Below, piece by piece: positions 33,769-43,125 of a stretch of DNA of 64,000 nt. The notes beneath the pieces were generated by a model, which was not told where the DNA came from, ran no database searches, and worked only from the letters and a program-made list of their open reading frames with translations. A program made the translations under genes and the position numbers. Origin of the DNA: Bordetella trematum (GTDB lineage: Bacteria; Pseudomonadota; Gammaproteobacteria; Burkholderiales; Burkholderiaceae_B). Location: the NCBI RefSeq assembly GCF_900078335.1, contig NZ_FKBR01000012.1:267618-331617 (forward strand), given 5' to 3'. The number at the start of each line of letters is the position of its first letter. The stretch's first letter is position 1.

Positions 33769-34772
33769 TCAGTTCACCGTCACCCCCGCATCGCGCACCA
33801 CGTCGCGCCAGAGATCGATCTCTTTGATGATCTGTTGCCGAAAGTCATCGGGAGTGCCCGGTGCAGCCTGCTCACCCGTGGCCTGCAAGCGCTTGCTCAT
33901 GTCGGGCTGCATCACGGCGGCGTTGATCGCCTTGTTGAGCTTGGCCTGGATGGCCGGCTCCACGCCTTTGGGTGCGATGATGCCGTACCACACGGTGACG
34001 TCGTAGGGCACGCCCGCCTCGCGCACGGTGGGAATATCCGAGGCGGATGCCACGCGTTGCGGCAACGTGACGGCCAGCACGTTCAGACGCTTGTCTTCCC
34101 GGTAGGGCAGCGTGGAGCCCGCCGTCGTCAGCATCGCATCGACCTGCCCGGACACGGTGTCGGTCAGGGCCGGCGCCGACCCTTTGTAGGGCACGTGGGT
34201 CATCGAGACGCCGGCTTCCTTCAGCAGGGCCTCCATGGCCAGATGGGAGATCCCCCCGTGCCCGAGGAGGCATAGGTGAGTTCACCGGGTTTCTGCCTGG
34301 CCAGCGCGATCAGTTCCTTCAGGTCCTTGACCGGCACTTTCGGATTCACCGACACAAAGAATGGCGCGCTGGCGACCATGGCGATGGGGGTCATGTCGCC
34401 CACCGGATCGAAGGGTAGCGCGTACAGGCTGGGGTTGACCGAGTAGCTGTTGGAGACCAGGGTCAGCGTGTAGCCATCCGGTTCGGCGCGCAGACCCTGC
34501 TCCACGCCAAGCTTGCCGCCCGCGCCGGGCCGGTTCTCGACCACCACCGGCTGCTTCAGGTTCTCGGACAGCAATTGGCCAAGCAGGCGCGCAATACCGT
34601 CATTGCCGCCGCCGGCCGCGAAGGGCACGATCAGCTTGATCGGCCTGGAGGGATAGTCCTGGGCCTGCGCTGCCGACAGGAAACCGACCGCACAGGCCAG
34701 GCCGAGCGCAGCGAACAGCAGTTTGCCGATCTGCGCGCGCCGGCCGGCGCGAATGTTCGAAGGAGTGTTCAT
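33769..34772 (-). pseudogene. Frameshifted Bug-family substrate-binding protein
   Basis: Two frames together make one complete Bug protein. The first (34772 down to about 34252) has signal peptide, PIKLIVPFAAGGGNDGIARLLGQLL, VVVENRPGAGGKLGVEQGLRAEPDG and YASSGTGG, then runs into a wrong tail. The second (to 33769) resumes with the expected ISHLAMEALLKEAGVSMTHVPYKGSAPALTD and a normal end. The break is at a run of six G on the minus strand (34252-34257), where seven would restore the frame. Sequencing error, recent mutation or slippage-driven switching are all possible. Confidence 0.85.
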
Positions 34773-34887
34773 GCTTGTCTCTTCCTTGGGGATATCTGAA
34801 CGATATTCTGTCCGCCCGATGCGGGCGGCCTTGCGCAGTATGCATCAGCCGCCTGCCGTCAAACCAGCGCAAGAACGCCCGCAGCGC

Positions 34888-36114
34888 CTAGCAAGGCGTG
34901 GCCGGCGACACCGGGGCCGGCCACGCCCCGGCCAGCGCCAGCATGACGGCCACCAGCGCATAGGGAGCTCCAGGGTCCAGGGCATACACCAGGGTGCCGG
35001 CCAGCGGCCCGAGGATCATGCCCAGCCCCTGAGCGGCGGCCACCGTGCCGGCCGTGGCGCCCTGCTCATCGGCCTGGACCGCATTCGCCGCCAAGGCCGT
35101 GACGGCCGGAAATACCCAGCCCATGCCGGCAGCGGCCACGAAATACCCGAACCACAACGCCCACTCTCCGGTGGCGAACAGCAGGGAGCCAAAGCCCAGC
35201 GCCGACAGGGCGCAACCGGCACGGATCAGGCGCACTGGCGCCCAGCCCAGACGACGCACCAGCAATTGCGCCAGGATCAGGGCGGCGCCAACCACGGTCA
35301 GGGCAATGCCGGCAGCCCGCGCAGCCGCAGGCGCATCCAGGTGCAGGCGGTCCAGCGCGAAGAAACCCACCACGACTTGCGCTACCATTACGCTGAACAT
35401 GGCGACAAAAGCCACCCGCAATGCAGGCCGCAGCCGAGGATCGCCGATCTTCAACATGGCAGGCCGCGCGCCCCGCTGCAGCGCCACGCGCGGCAACCCG
35501 CGCCAAAGCACCAGCAGCGCTGCCAGCGGTAGCGCTGCCGTGATGAACAAGGGCAACTCCAGGCTGTACGCCGCCAGCAGGCCGACCAGGCCCGGCCCGG
35601 CCACCATGCCCAGCCCGCTGGCGGCGCCCAGCATGGCCAAGGCGCCGGCCCGCTGATGCGGCGGCACATGATCCGCGATCAAGGCTGCTCCGGTAGCGGG
35701 CACGGCGGCATAGAAGCCGCCCGCGACCCCGCGCAATACCACCATTCCTGCAAATGCCAGCCAGACTGGCGGCCCCTGGCGCAGCGCCACGGCAATGAAT
35801 ACGCACAGTGCCGCATACGACAGCACGAACCCGCCCAGCCCCTGCAGGATGACGCGGCGACGCCCGCGACGATCGCTGGCTGCGCCCCAGCGGCGTGCCA
35901 GCAGCATCCAGGCAACGCCGCCCACGGTTACGGCCACTCCAGCCTGCCAGGCCTCCAGACCCAGTACGCGCGCGATCGGGCCGATCAGGGCAACGAACGA
36001 CATCATCGCCAGGGTGCAGACGAAAGTCTCGAACATCAAGGGCTTGAGATTCAGGCTTGCGACCACAGGCCGGGGCATGCCGGCCTGACCGGCGCTCGGA
36101 GCAGGAGGAGTCAT
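34888..36114 (-). CDS. MFS transporter
   Basis: 408 aa, 12 predicted membrane helices, from ATG 36114 (MTPPAPSAG) with AGGA before it. The loop between helices 2 and 3 reads RRWGAASDRRGRRRVILQG, the MFS motif A (G-x-x-x-D-R-x-G-R-R). Similar in plan to drug:proton antiporters of the DHA1 group or to siderophore exporters. It follows the broken Bug gene on the same strand with 115 bases between. Substrate unknown. Confidence 0.8.
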   Translation of the reverse strand: MTPPAPSAGQAGMPRPVVASLNLKPLMFETFVCTLAMMSFVALIGPIARVLGLEAWQAGVAVTVGGVAWMLLARRWGAASDRRGRRRVILQGLGGFVLSYAALCVFIAVALRQGPPVWLAFAGMVVLRGVAGGFYAAVPATGAALIADHVPPHQRAGALAMLGAASGLGMVAGPGLVGLLAAYSLELPLFITAALPLAALLVLWRGLPRVALQRGARPAMLKIGDPRLRPALRVAFVAMFSVMVAQVVVGFFALDRLHLDAPAAARAAGIALTVVGAALILAQLLVRRLGWAPVRLIRAGCALSALGFGSLLFATGEWALWFGYFVAAAGMGWVFPAVTALAANAVQADEQGATAGTVAAAQGLGMILGPLAGTLVYALDPGAPYALVAVMLALAGAWPAPVSPATPC

Positions 36115-36298
36115 GAGCATCCTTGGGGTTTGCATTTCACGGCGGGCGGCAAGCTTGCCGCAACGCCATGCAATCGATAATAACTCTCATTTAATAAGCC
36201 AGGACAGACACGTTTCTCCTTTGCCCCGGGGCGCACGCCCCGGCCTTGCATTCCATCCCCCAACCCGAAACATGCTCTCTACTTTGACCGGATCGCCC

Positions 36299-36883
36299 AT
36301 GCACACGCCCGCCTTTGTCATCATTTCCGGTTGTTCCGGCGGCGGGAAATCCACCTTGCTGGCCGAACTCCAGCGCCGTGGCCATCGCGTCATCGAAGAA
36401 CCCGGACGACGCGTTGTCCAGGAACAGATGGCAAGCGGCGGACAGGCGCTTCCCTGGCGGGACATGCGCGCTTTTCTGGAACGCGTCATCGAGGTGGCGC
36501 AGGCCGATCACGCCCAGGCGCGACGCCACGAAGGCTCATGGATTTTCTTCGACCGCAGCCTGATCGACGCGGCCGCCGCCCTGCAGGCACTGACCGGCGA
36601 GGAGGTGCTGCAACGCCTGGGGCGCTCGCATCGCTACCATCCCCAGGTCTTCCTCACACCGCCCTGGCCGGATATCTATGTGCAGGACGCCGAGCGCCGC
36701 CACGATATCGAAGCCGCCATCGCCGAGTACGAACGCCTGTTGCACAGCTATCCCGCCCAGGGATATCAGGTCTGCGTACTGGAGCGTTGCAGCGTCGCCC
36801 AGCGGGCCGACTTCGTGCTGGACACCCTGGCGGGCGGCCCGATGCCGCAGTCGGCCCCGTCCGGGCTACCCTATGCCTCATGA
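36299..36883 (+). CDS. AAA-type P-loop ATPase/kinase-like protein
   Basis: 194 aa. Walker A SGCSGGGKSTLLAELQRRGH lies at residues 10-20, and the Walker B-like acid in SWIFFDRSLIDAA near residue 85. The AAA_28 pattern with an R-rich C-terminal half (HRYHPQVFLTPPWPDIYVQDAERRHD) resembles nucleoside- or NadR-type kinases. Open frame begins further upstream; ATG 36272 (MLSTLTGS) is an alternative start. Its stop overlaps the next start (ATGA), so it is coupled with the AadA-like gene. Confidence 0.78.
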   Translation: MHTPAFVIISGCSGGGKSTLLAELQRRGHRVIEEPGRRVVQEQMASGGQALPWRDMRAFLERVIEVAQADHAQARRHEGSWIFFDRSLIDAAAALQALTGEEVLQRLGRSHRYHPQVFLTPPWPDIYVQDAERRHDIEAAIAEYERLLHSYPAQGYQVCVLERCSVAQRADFVLDTLAGGPMPQSAPSGLPYAS

Positions 36884-37677
36884 CTCCCACCATTCCTTGC
36901 GCCATCGCCCCCCAGGTCGCCCAGGCCCGGGCCGTCCTGCAGCACCACCTGGGCGAGTCCCTCGTGGCCCTTTACCTGTACGGCTCGGCCGTCGACGGCG
37001 GCCTGCATCCCTACAGTGACATCGATCTGCTGGCCATCACCGATAGCGTCCCCAGCGCCGCCGTGCGCCAGGCGCTGATGACGGCGCTGCTGTCGGTCTC
37101 CGCGCCCCCGGGCGCGTCGGCCATGCTGCGGGCCCTGGAGGTCACGGTGCTGGCCCAGGAACACATCGTGCCCTGGCGTCATCCGGCCCGCCGGGAGGCG
37201 CAATTCGGAGAGTGGCTGCGCGAAGCGCTGCAGGCCGGCATTGTCGAGGCGCCCATGTCCGACCCGGATCTGGCCATCCTGCTCACCCAGGCCAGAAGCC
37301 GCAGCCTGACGATCCTGGGCCGGGACGCGGCCGCTCTGCTTGCCCCGGTGCCGCCTGCCGATCTGAGCACTGCGCTGCAACAGACCGTGGCCCAATGGCG
37401 GGACGCGGCAGACTGGGCCGGCGACGAAAGAAACATCATCCTCGCCCTGGCCCGCATCTGGTATACCGCGACCCAAGGCGGGATCGCCTCGAAGGCGAGC
37501 GCCGCCGACTGGCTGCTCGCGCGCATCGACGCGCCCTACCGCGCAGTACTGGCTCAGGCCCGCGCGGAATATCTGGGGCTGGCTCCCGAGGAACTCGCCA
37601 ACCGGCAGGACGCGGTGGCGGCGTTCATCGCCCATGCCCGGGAGCGCATCCAGGCCCTGGATGCCACGTCGGCCTGA
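36880..37677 (+). CDS. AadA-like aminoglycoside nucleotidyltransferase
   Basis: 265 aa, normal family length. The nucleotidyltransferase motif LYLYGSAVDGGLHPYSDIDLLAI is nearly that of AadA/ANT(3'')-(9), with both metal-binding Asp in SDIDLL. The second domain contains ERNIILALARIWYTATQGGIASKASAADWLL, matching the family's RNVLLTLARIWYT block. It is expected to attach AMP to streptomycin and spectinomycin. No integron, attC site or transposase is nearby, and base composition equals its neighbours, so this is a chromosomal family member. Coupled to the P-loop protein by a 4-base overlap. Confidence 0.85.
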   Translation: MTPTIPCAIAPQVAQARAVLQHHLGESLVALYLYGSAVDGGLHPYSDIDLLAITDSVPSAAVRQALMTALLSVSAPPGASAMLRALEVTVLAQEHIVPWRHPARREAQFGEWLREALQAGIVEAPMSDPDLAILLTQARSRSLTILGRDAAALLAPVPPADLSTALQQTVAQWRDAADWAGDERNIILALARIWYTATQGGIASKASAADWLLARIDAPYRAVLAQARAEYLGLAPEELANRQDAVAAFIAHARERIQALDATSA

Positions 37678-37695
37678 GCCGCGCGCCCGGCCGGT

Positions 37696-40600
37696 TCAGA
37701 AGCGCCAGTTCACCGACAGATCCGCCCCGACATCGCGCTGGCCGGCGCTGAAGAGGCGGGTGCTCACACTGGCGCGCACCGCCACGTTGTCCTGCGGATG
37801 AAAACTCATGCCTGCCTTGAGGCTCATGGCGTCGCGCTCGCCGATGGCCTGGCGCTGATCGAAGGCAATCTGCGGAGAGGCGCGCAAACGCACGCCTTGC
37901 GTCGCATAGCGGTCCAGCCATTCGTGGTCCCAGGTGACCGACAGGTAAGCCTGCAGTTGCTGTTCGGCACGCAACGCCCAGCGCCCCTGGGCCATGACGC
38001 CCAGACGGCTTTGCAGGCTGTCCGCGCTCAGCGAGGACAGCGCAAGATTGCTGGCTGGCGCACCCGATTCCTTGACGCCCGGCCGGTGGGCATAGACATA
38101 GTCCAGCCCGGCCACGGGGCCGAGTGAGACACTCGGGGCGACGGGCAGCAGATAGGCGCCCATCAGGCCGGCATTGACGCTGCTGCCGCGCCAGTGGCTG
38201 TCCTGTTCGCCCTGATAGTCGGCAAACGCCACCGAGCGCTTCATCTTGCCCTCGTCGCGGCCCACGCGGGCATGCGCCGAGAAGAACCAGCGCGGATCCT
38301 CAAGCGCCTGATAGCGGGTGTGCAGGCCCAGCTGCAGCGCCGTGCTGCTGCCTTTGCCGCTATGCGGGGAGCGGCTGGTGACGTCCAGATCCGAAACGGC
38401 CAGGTTCAGGCCATAGGTCCAGGCGCTGCCGGCCGCGCTGTGCTCCAGGCCCGCCAGCACCCCTGTCTCGCGGCTGCGATGGCTGGCCAGTCCGCGCTGC
38501 CCATCCTGGGTGCCGTGATAGCCGAAGGGTTGGACGAAGGTACGCCAACCCGGCGCGCGCAGGCCCGGCGTGCCGGCGTACAACCCTTGCGCGGCCAGCA
38601 ATGCCCCCACGCGATGGTCACGCTGGATGACACCGGCCATCAAGGCGCCGTATGCCCCCGGACCAAGCTGATCCAGCGCCAGGGCGACATCGCTGCCGTC
38701 GACGCGGGAGAAATCCAACGACTGGTACAGCGTCTGAACGGCTTGCTGTTGCGCAGCCGATGCCCGTCCCAGCGCCTGCCCCAGGGCGCGCGCATTGGCC
38801 GAGCCGGCATATTGCGCATAGGCATCGGCCTTGCGCGTCACCGACCAGCTGTGCGCCTGCCCCGGGCCCGGCTGCGTGCTGACGGCCAGGGTCGGCGACA
38901 CCAGCGTCGCGCCCACTTCCCGAAAATCACCCTGCTGCTGCCCGGCCTGGATCAGGGTGCCGGAATGCAGCGTCCAGCCATCGGCGTACCAGTCCGGCTG
39001 CAAGGCCAGCTGCAAGCTGCCGTCCCACGAAGCCAGGCCGCTGATCGTCAGGCGATCATGCCCACCGCTTGCATCGGCCTGCATATGCAGGCTGCCCTGG
39101 GCACCCTGGACATAATCACCGTCGATCGCAATGGTGCCAAAGGAATTGCCGGGGCTGAGCGTGCCGTCATTGCGAAACACCCCCTCGGCGTTCAGGGTGT
39201 AGCGACTGTTGCCGGCCAGCGTGGCGCCGGAAGCCACCTCCACCCCATGCACCTCATGTTCGCCATTGAGCGAGCTGTAGCCGCCGGCCAGCTTGAGATC
39301 GAGGTTGTTCAGCCCACGGATATCGCCGTCATGCCGCAAGGCGAACTGCCCATCGGCGCCCGCGATGGCCTGCCCCTGGGCGTCGGCCAGCCGCCCCAGG
39401 CTGAGTGTGGTCAGGCGCAGACGGCCGTGCTCGTCGCGCTGGTCATAGTGCGACACGATGTCGCCATAGACTCTGGCGCCGCGCAGCAGATTGATCTCGC
39501 CGACCAGCGCGTTGTCCGCCATGTAGAGAGCCGCCTGGCGGCCGGCGACCGAACCGCTGATATCCACCCGCCGCAGCAGCGCGCCTTCCAATTCCGGCAA
39601 CAGCGGCAATGCCCCCTCATCCTCCGATTGCCGGATATAGGAGCCGCGATACTCGTCGGCCGAGCCCATGCTGTTATTGCCGAAGTCAAAAGCCAGGGCG
39701 ATCCCGTCCTGTCCCAGCGCCTGGACATCGCCGCGCACGTTCAGGGTATGGTCCTTGCCATAGCTGAACATCACCCCGCGCCCATTCCAGCCGTTGGCAT
39801 GCACGCGCGTGCCCGACGCAATCGTCAGGGCGTTGCCGCTGCCATCGACCCTCACGCCGGCCGCGCCCCCGCCGACGGTCAGAAGATCGGCCTGCTGGTT
39901 GATACGGTTGCGCTCGCCATAGACATGCAATCCCAGGCCCAGCGTAGCGGTGTTGTAGGTGCCTGCGATATAGGCGGTGCCGTCCGCGTTGCGTCCCGCG
40001 TAGGGGTTGCGGTTATCCAGCACCTGATCATCGCCATAGACCGAATAGCCGTAGAAATTGCGACGATCTATCTGCAGGCCCATGTCCTGCAGCGCCGCCA
40101 GCTCGGCCTCCATGAAGTTGACGTAGTTGCGATAGGCCTGATGGCTCATCAGGCTGTTGCGCAACTCGATGTGACTCATGTAGTCATCGTCCAGCTCGCC
40201 ATCGGACAGCATCCGCACCGGCAAGCCCGGCATGGCCCCGGCCAACACCTCCTGCACGTGGGCCCCGGTGAAGTAACCCTTGTCCTGGCGCACGTCGAAG
40301 GCGTCACCGCTATCGGCATTCTGGCAGCCCTGGCACAGCACGGCCTGACCCGGACGGGCCGGATTACCGTTGTCATCGCGCAGATGGGCAGACCATTGGT
40401 TGAGGGTGGCGCCGAAATGCGGCGTGGGCACGCCTTCGGTCTTGTCTTCCACATTGTTGGCAATGCCCAGGGCATGACCCAGTTCATGGAAGATCACGGC
40501 CGAGAAATCCACTTTCCCGGGATCTCTCGCCAATTGCGACGGGACATAATCCAGCATGTCGAAATCCAGCCGGCCCACGGAGATGAAGGCATGCGCAAAA

Positions 40601-41016
40601 GCCCCATCGCGCGCGCCGCCGTTCATGGCCGCCTGCAACAAGGTGCTCTCGACCTCTTGCCCGGCCACTTTATAAGGCGGACTGTAGGCGCCCGCGTTCA
40701 GGTCTTCGAAGGTGCCCACGTTGATGATCGCCGGGACGTGGTCAGGCGGCAGAGCCAGGATGTCGGCCCACAGCTCCAGCCCGGCCATGATCTTCTGCTG
40801 TTGCGCAGCATCCAGCGTGAACGTCGATGTCTCGGGCGTCTCGCCATCCAGCACGAAATAAGGACCATCCCCCGGGCCGAAGAACCGCACCTCGAACGCG
40901 GTTCTCCCTTCCTTGTTCCGGGCTTCCCGGACATCCAAGGCCTGGGCCGCCAGGGGCAGCATCGCCAGGGCGGCTGCCGCGGGCGCCAGGAATCGGTGTT
41001 TTCGTTTTATTTTCAT
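37696..41016 (-). CDS. Autotransporter with zinc-metalloprotease-type passenger
   Basis: 1106 aa from ATG 41016 (MKIKRKHRFLAPAAAALAMLP), signal cut near AQA. Residues about 25-330 are a catalytic-looking domain with VIFHELGHALGIANN at about residue 180 (H-E-x-x-H-x-x-G zinc motif) and CQGCQNADSGD. Residues 330-800 form a beta-helix-like passenger; LSPGNSFGTIAIDGDYVQG is a passenger-associated transport repeat. Residues about 830-1106 are the outer-membrane barrel, ending SVNWRF. Secreted through its own barrel by type V. A secreted protease attached to an autotransporter is less usual than the serine type; activity is inferred. Confidence 0.87.
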   Translation of the reverse strand: MKIKRKHRFLAPAAAALAMLPLAAQALDVREARNKEGRTAFEVRFFGPGDGPYFVLDGETPETSTFTLDAAQQQKIMAGLELWADILALPPDHVPAIINVGTFEDLNAGAYSPPYKVAGQEVESTLLQAAMNGGARDGAFAHAFISVGRLDFDMLDYVPSQLARDPGKVDFSAVIFHELGHALGIANNVEDKTEGVPTPHFGATLNQWSAHLRDDNGNPARPGQAVLCQGCQNADSGDAFDVRQDKGYFTGAHVQEVLAGAMPGLPVRMLSDGELDDDYMSHIELRNSLMSHQAYRNYVNFMEAELAALQDMGLQIDRRNFYGYSVYGDDQVLDNRNPYAGRNADGTAYIAGTYNTATLGLGLHVYGERNRINQQADLLTVGGGAAGVRVDGSGNALTIASGTRVHANGWNGRGVMFSYGKDHTLNVRGDVQALGQDGIALAFDFGNNSMGSADEYRGSYIRQSEDEGALPLLPELEGALLRRVDISGSVAGRQAALYMADNALVGEINLLRGARVYGDIVSHYDQRDEHGRLRLTTLSLGRLADAQGQAIAGADGQFALRHDGDIRGLNNLDLKLAGGYSSLNGEHEVHGVEVASGATLAGNSRYTLNAEGVFRNDGTLSPGNSFGTIAIDGDYVQGAQGSLHMQADASGGHDRLTISGLASWDGSLQLALQPDWYADGWTLHSGTLIQAGQQQGDFREVGATLVSPTLAVSTQPGPGQAHSWSVTRKADAYAQYAGSANARALGQALGRASAAQQQAVQTLYQSLDFSRVDGSDVALALDQLGPGAYGALMAGVIQRDHRVGALLAAQGLYAGTPGLRAPGWRTFVQPFGYHGTQDGQRGLASHRSRETGVLAGLEHSAAGSAWTYGLNLAVSDLDVTSRSPHSGKGSSTALQLGLHTRYQALEDPRWFFSAHARVGRDEGKMKRSVAFADYQGEQDSHWRGSSVNAGLMGAYLLPVAPSVSLGPVAGLDYVYAHRPGVKESGAPASNLALSSLSADSLQSRLGVMAQGRWALRAEQQLQAYLSVTWDHEWLDRYATQGVRLRASPQIAFDQRQAIGERDAMSLKAGMSFHPQDNVAVRASVSTRLFSAGQRDVGADLSVNWRF

Positions 41017-41321
41017 CGGTATTCCAGAGTCTTGGAAAATGGCGACGCCCGGCCGGAAAGACGGCATCCTCCGCCTGGCCGAAGCCGGCTCCCCCGGCGG
41101 CAAATCCAGCCCTGCGCTGGACGTCATAATCCGGGAAAGCACCGGCGCCGACAATCTTTAAAATGACTCCGGCAGTCTAGGCGTGGCGCAAAAGCAGCGG
41201 TTAGCACGCCCGTCCCAGGCAAGGGCCATTTTCTTGCCTGGGCGTCCCAAACCGACGCCCATTTTCCGACCCGTCGGATCGCCCGAACATTCGGCGCCGA
41301 CACCCCCCAGCAAGGTGCCCC
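41017..41321. other. Divergent region between autotransporter and AraC genes
   Basis: 305 bases without an ORF I would accept. It must contain both promoters. A GGCGTC-N7-GACGCC inverted repeat lies at about 41245-41265; no other clear operator was seen. Confidence 0.5.
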
Positions 41322-42317
41322 GTGGTCATTCCTCATCGACACTTCCAATCCTGCGCCCTGCCCCGGGATGCGCGATTCGATATCTGGCGGGACCGCATGG
41401 GCGCCATGTTCGACATCGACACGCTCGACGGCAACCGCGAGCTCCGGATCGATGTGCGCAGCTTCCATCTCGGCAGCATGATTTTCAGCAACATGGACGT
41501 CACGCCCTTTGTCTTCGAGCGCTCCGCGCGCAAGGCGCGCTCGGACATGCTTGACCATGTGATGCTGCGTTTCGATCCGCCGGCCGCCGCCGGCAAGCCT
41601 CCCCGGATGCTGACCATCGACCTGGCCCAGCCCCTGGAGCGCATGCCCATCTCGGCACGCAACCTGTCCGTGATCCTGCCCCGCGCCAGCGCCAGCGCAC
41701 TGATTGCGGCCCCGCACAAATGGCATGGCCAATTCGTCGAAGGCGCCGGCATCACCTTGCTTTGCGATTATCTGAAGGCGCTGTCCCGCTCCATCAGCAG
41801 CATCGGGCCGGAGCAGGCGCCAGACATCTTCACGGCGACTAGTCACCTCATTTCCGCTTGCGTGGGCACCCTGCAGGGCGATCCCCTGAAAACCCGCAGC
41901 CTGGCCAGCGGCACCGCGCTGATGCGCGTGCGGCGTTACATCGAAAGCCGGCTGGCCGACCCCGGGCTGGATCCGGCCGATATCGCAACGCAATGCGCGG
42001 TATCGCGCTCCAGCCTGTATCGCCTGTTCTCAAGCCATGGCGGCGTCGCCGGCTACATCCAGGAACGCCGTCTGCTGCGCGCCTTTGCCCGCCTGTCCAG
42101 CCTGCAGCCCTCGAGCACCATCGCCATGGTCGCCCATCAATGCGGGTTTTCCAGCGAGGCCCACTTCAGCCGTCGCTTCCGCCACCGCTTCGGCTGCTCG
42201 CCCAGTGAGCTCAGGGCCAGCGCCCGGGCAGGCGTAGGGGGCGCAACAGACTCTCCGGTCGCTCAGATCCTGGCCGACAACGCCTTCAAGACCTGGGTGT
42301 CGGGGCTATCCGCCTGA
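41322..42317 (+). CDS. AraC-family transcriptional regulator
   Basis: 331 aa from GTG 41322, with AAGG six bases upstream. Residues about 20-190 correspond to the AraC_binding_2 (FeaR-type) domain; the C-terminal 100 residues contain the two helix-turn-helix units (DPADIATQCAVSRSSLYRLFSSHGG and MVAHQCGFSSEAHFSRRFRHRFGCSPSELR). Divergent from the autotransporter gene, so it may control it, although FeaR-type proteins usually sense small amines or aromatic acids. Confidence 0.85.
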   Translation: MVIPHRHFQSCALPRDARFDIWRDRMGAMFDIDTLDGNRELRIDVRSFHLGSMIFSNMDVTPFVFERSARKARSDMLDHVMLRFDPPAAAGKPPRMLTIDLAQPLERMPISARNLSVILPRASASALIAAPHKWHGQFVEGAGITLLCDYLKALSRSISSIGPEQAPDIFTATSHLISACVGTLQGDPLKTRSLASGTALMRVRRYIESRLADPGLDPADIATQCAVSRSSLYRLFSSHGGVAGYIQERRLLRAFARLSSLQPSSTIAMVAHQCGFSSEAHFSRRFRHRFGCSPSELRASARAGVGGATDSPVAQILADNAFKTWVSGLSA

Positions 42318-42361
42318 GCCGGTTACAAGCGCCAGGCGGCGGCTCGGTTAAAGTGACAGCC

Positions 42362-42748
42362 ATGAGCAGAAACAAACAAAAACCCGCCTCCAAGGGCGGC
42401 GGCCGATCGCCCAAGTCCCTCTATGATGCCCAGGCGCTGGAGCACTTCATGGCCCTGCTGGGCCTGCCCTGGCAGCCGGGACGCGCCGAGCGCGCCGAAG
42501 TCCGCGCCAGCTATCGTCTCGGGCCGGCGCGCCCCTTGATCATCGAGCAGACTCTGGTCGAATTCCATTGCGACGAACGCCGGGCCAAGGTGTGGGTGCC
42601 GGAATTCCAGCGCACCAGTTTTCATCAATGGTTCGAGGTCCCCCTGCAGGAATTCGAGTACACCCCGGGCGGCTCCATGCTCAAGATCAAGGCGCCGGCG
42701 CGCGGCAATGCGCCCCCCTATACGGTCGGCCTCAAGCCGATCGAATAA
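42362..42748 (+). CDS. Hypothetical protein
   Basis: 128 aa. Lys-rich start (MSRNKQKPASKGGGRSPKSL), then an alpha/beta domain with several aromatics (VEFHCDERRAKVWVPEFQRTSFHQWFEVPLQEFEYTPGG). No signal peptide, membrane helix or cofactor motif. Family not recognised. Begins 45 bases after the araC stop and ends just before a long terminator. Codon use looks like that of its neighbours, supporting a real gene. Confidence 0.6.
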   Translation: MSRNKQKPASKGGGRSPKSLYDAQALEHFMALLGLPWQPGRAERAEVRASYRLGPARPLIIEQTLVEFHCDERRAKVWVPEFQRTSFHQWFEVPLQEFEYTPGGSMLKIKAPARGNAPPYTVGLKPIE

Positions 42749-42762
42749 GCCGTACGCCAGGC

Positions 42763-42818
42763 CCAAAACGGGCGGGCGCCGGAGGGACTCGCATCCCACC
42801 GGCGCCCGCCCGTTTTGG
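42763..42818. terminator. Long hairpin between convergent genes
   Basis: Perfect 20-base arms (42763-42782 and 42799-42818), 16-base loop. AAAA/TTTT at the base of the stem allow termination in both directions between the hypothetical gene and copZ. Confidence 0.8.
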
Positions 42819-42845
42819 CTGCCCCGCCCGGCGCTTGCCTGCGAC

Positions 42846-43040
42846 TCAGGCTTCGCGGGACGGATACCCTGCCTCGCGCAATGCAGCCACGATCTGCGCC
42901 GGGGCAAGCGTGCTTTCGACCTTGACCTGGCGGCTGGGCGGATCGGCCACGACCGTCGCCTGCGGGTCCACCGCCTGAATCGCCTTGGTCACGCTGCGCG
43001 CGCAGCCGCCGCAGGTCATGCCATCGATATGGAATTGCAT
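42846..43040 (-). CDS. copZ: Copper chaperone (HMA domain)
   Basis: 64 aa, one heavy-metal-associated domain with the ligand motif GMTCGGCARSV at residues 7-17. The chaperone carries Cu(I) in the cytoplasm and passes it to CopA. Start ATG is preceded by AAAGGAGCATC. It has its own CueR-type promoter. The copA gene lies on the same strand 480 bases upstream, separated by a ferredoxin gene. Symbol given by family and context. Confidence 0.88.
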   Translation of the reverse strand: MQFHIDGMTCGGCARSVTKAIQAVDPQATVVADPPSRQVKVESTLAPAQIVAALREAGYPSREA

Positions 43041-43070
43041 CAGATGCTCCTTTCTTGAAGAGGTGGTATC

Positions 43071-43101
43071 AGTGTGAAGCTTCCCACCATGGGAAGGTCA
43101 A
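43071..43101 (-). promoter_or_regulatory. CueR-type promoter of copZ
   Basis: TTGACC (-35, 43101-43096), then a 19-base spacer holding the palindrome CTTCCCATGGTGGGAAG, then CACACT (-10, 43076-43071). The long spacer with a central dyad is the hallmark of MerR-family control, here copper-induced CueR. Confidence 0.8.
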
Positions 43102-43125
43102 GCCGTTTTGCCCGGGCCCGACGCC

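Noticed and set aside
36299-37677. Integron or mobile cassette around the AadA-like gene
   Set aside because: No attC-like site, integrase or transposase; base composition equals the surroundings and the gene is coupled to its neighbour.
38194-41166. Open frame of 990 codons on the plus strand opposite the autotransporter gene
   Set aside because: It is the antisense of a GC-rich gene with clear family motifs; its translation is Arg/Gln/His-rich without any domain.
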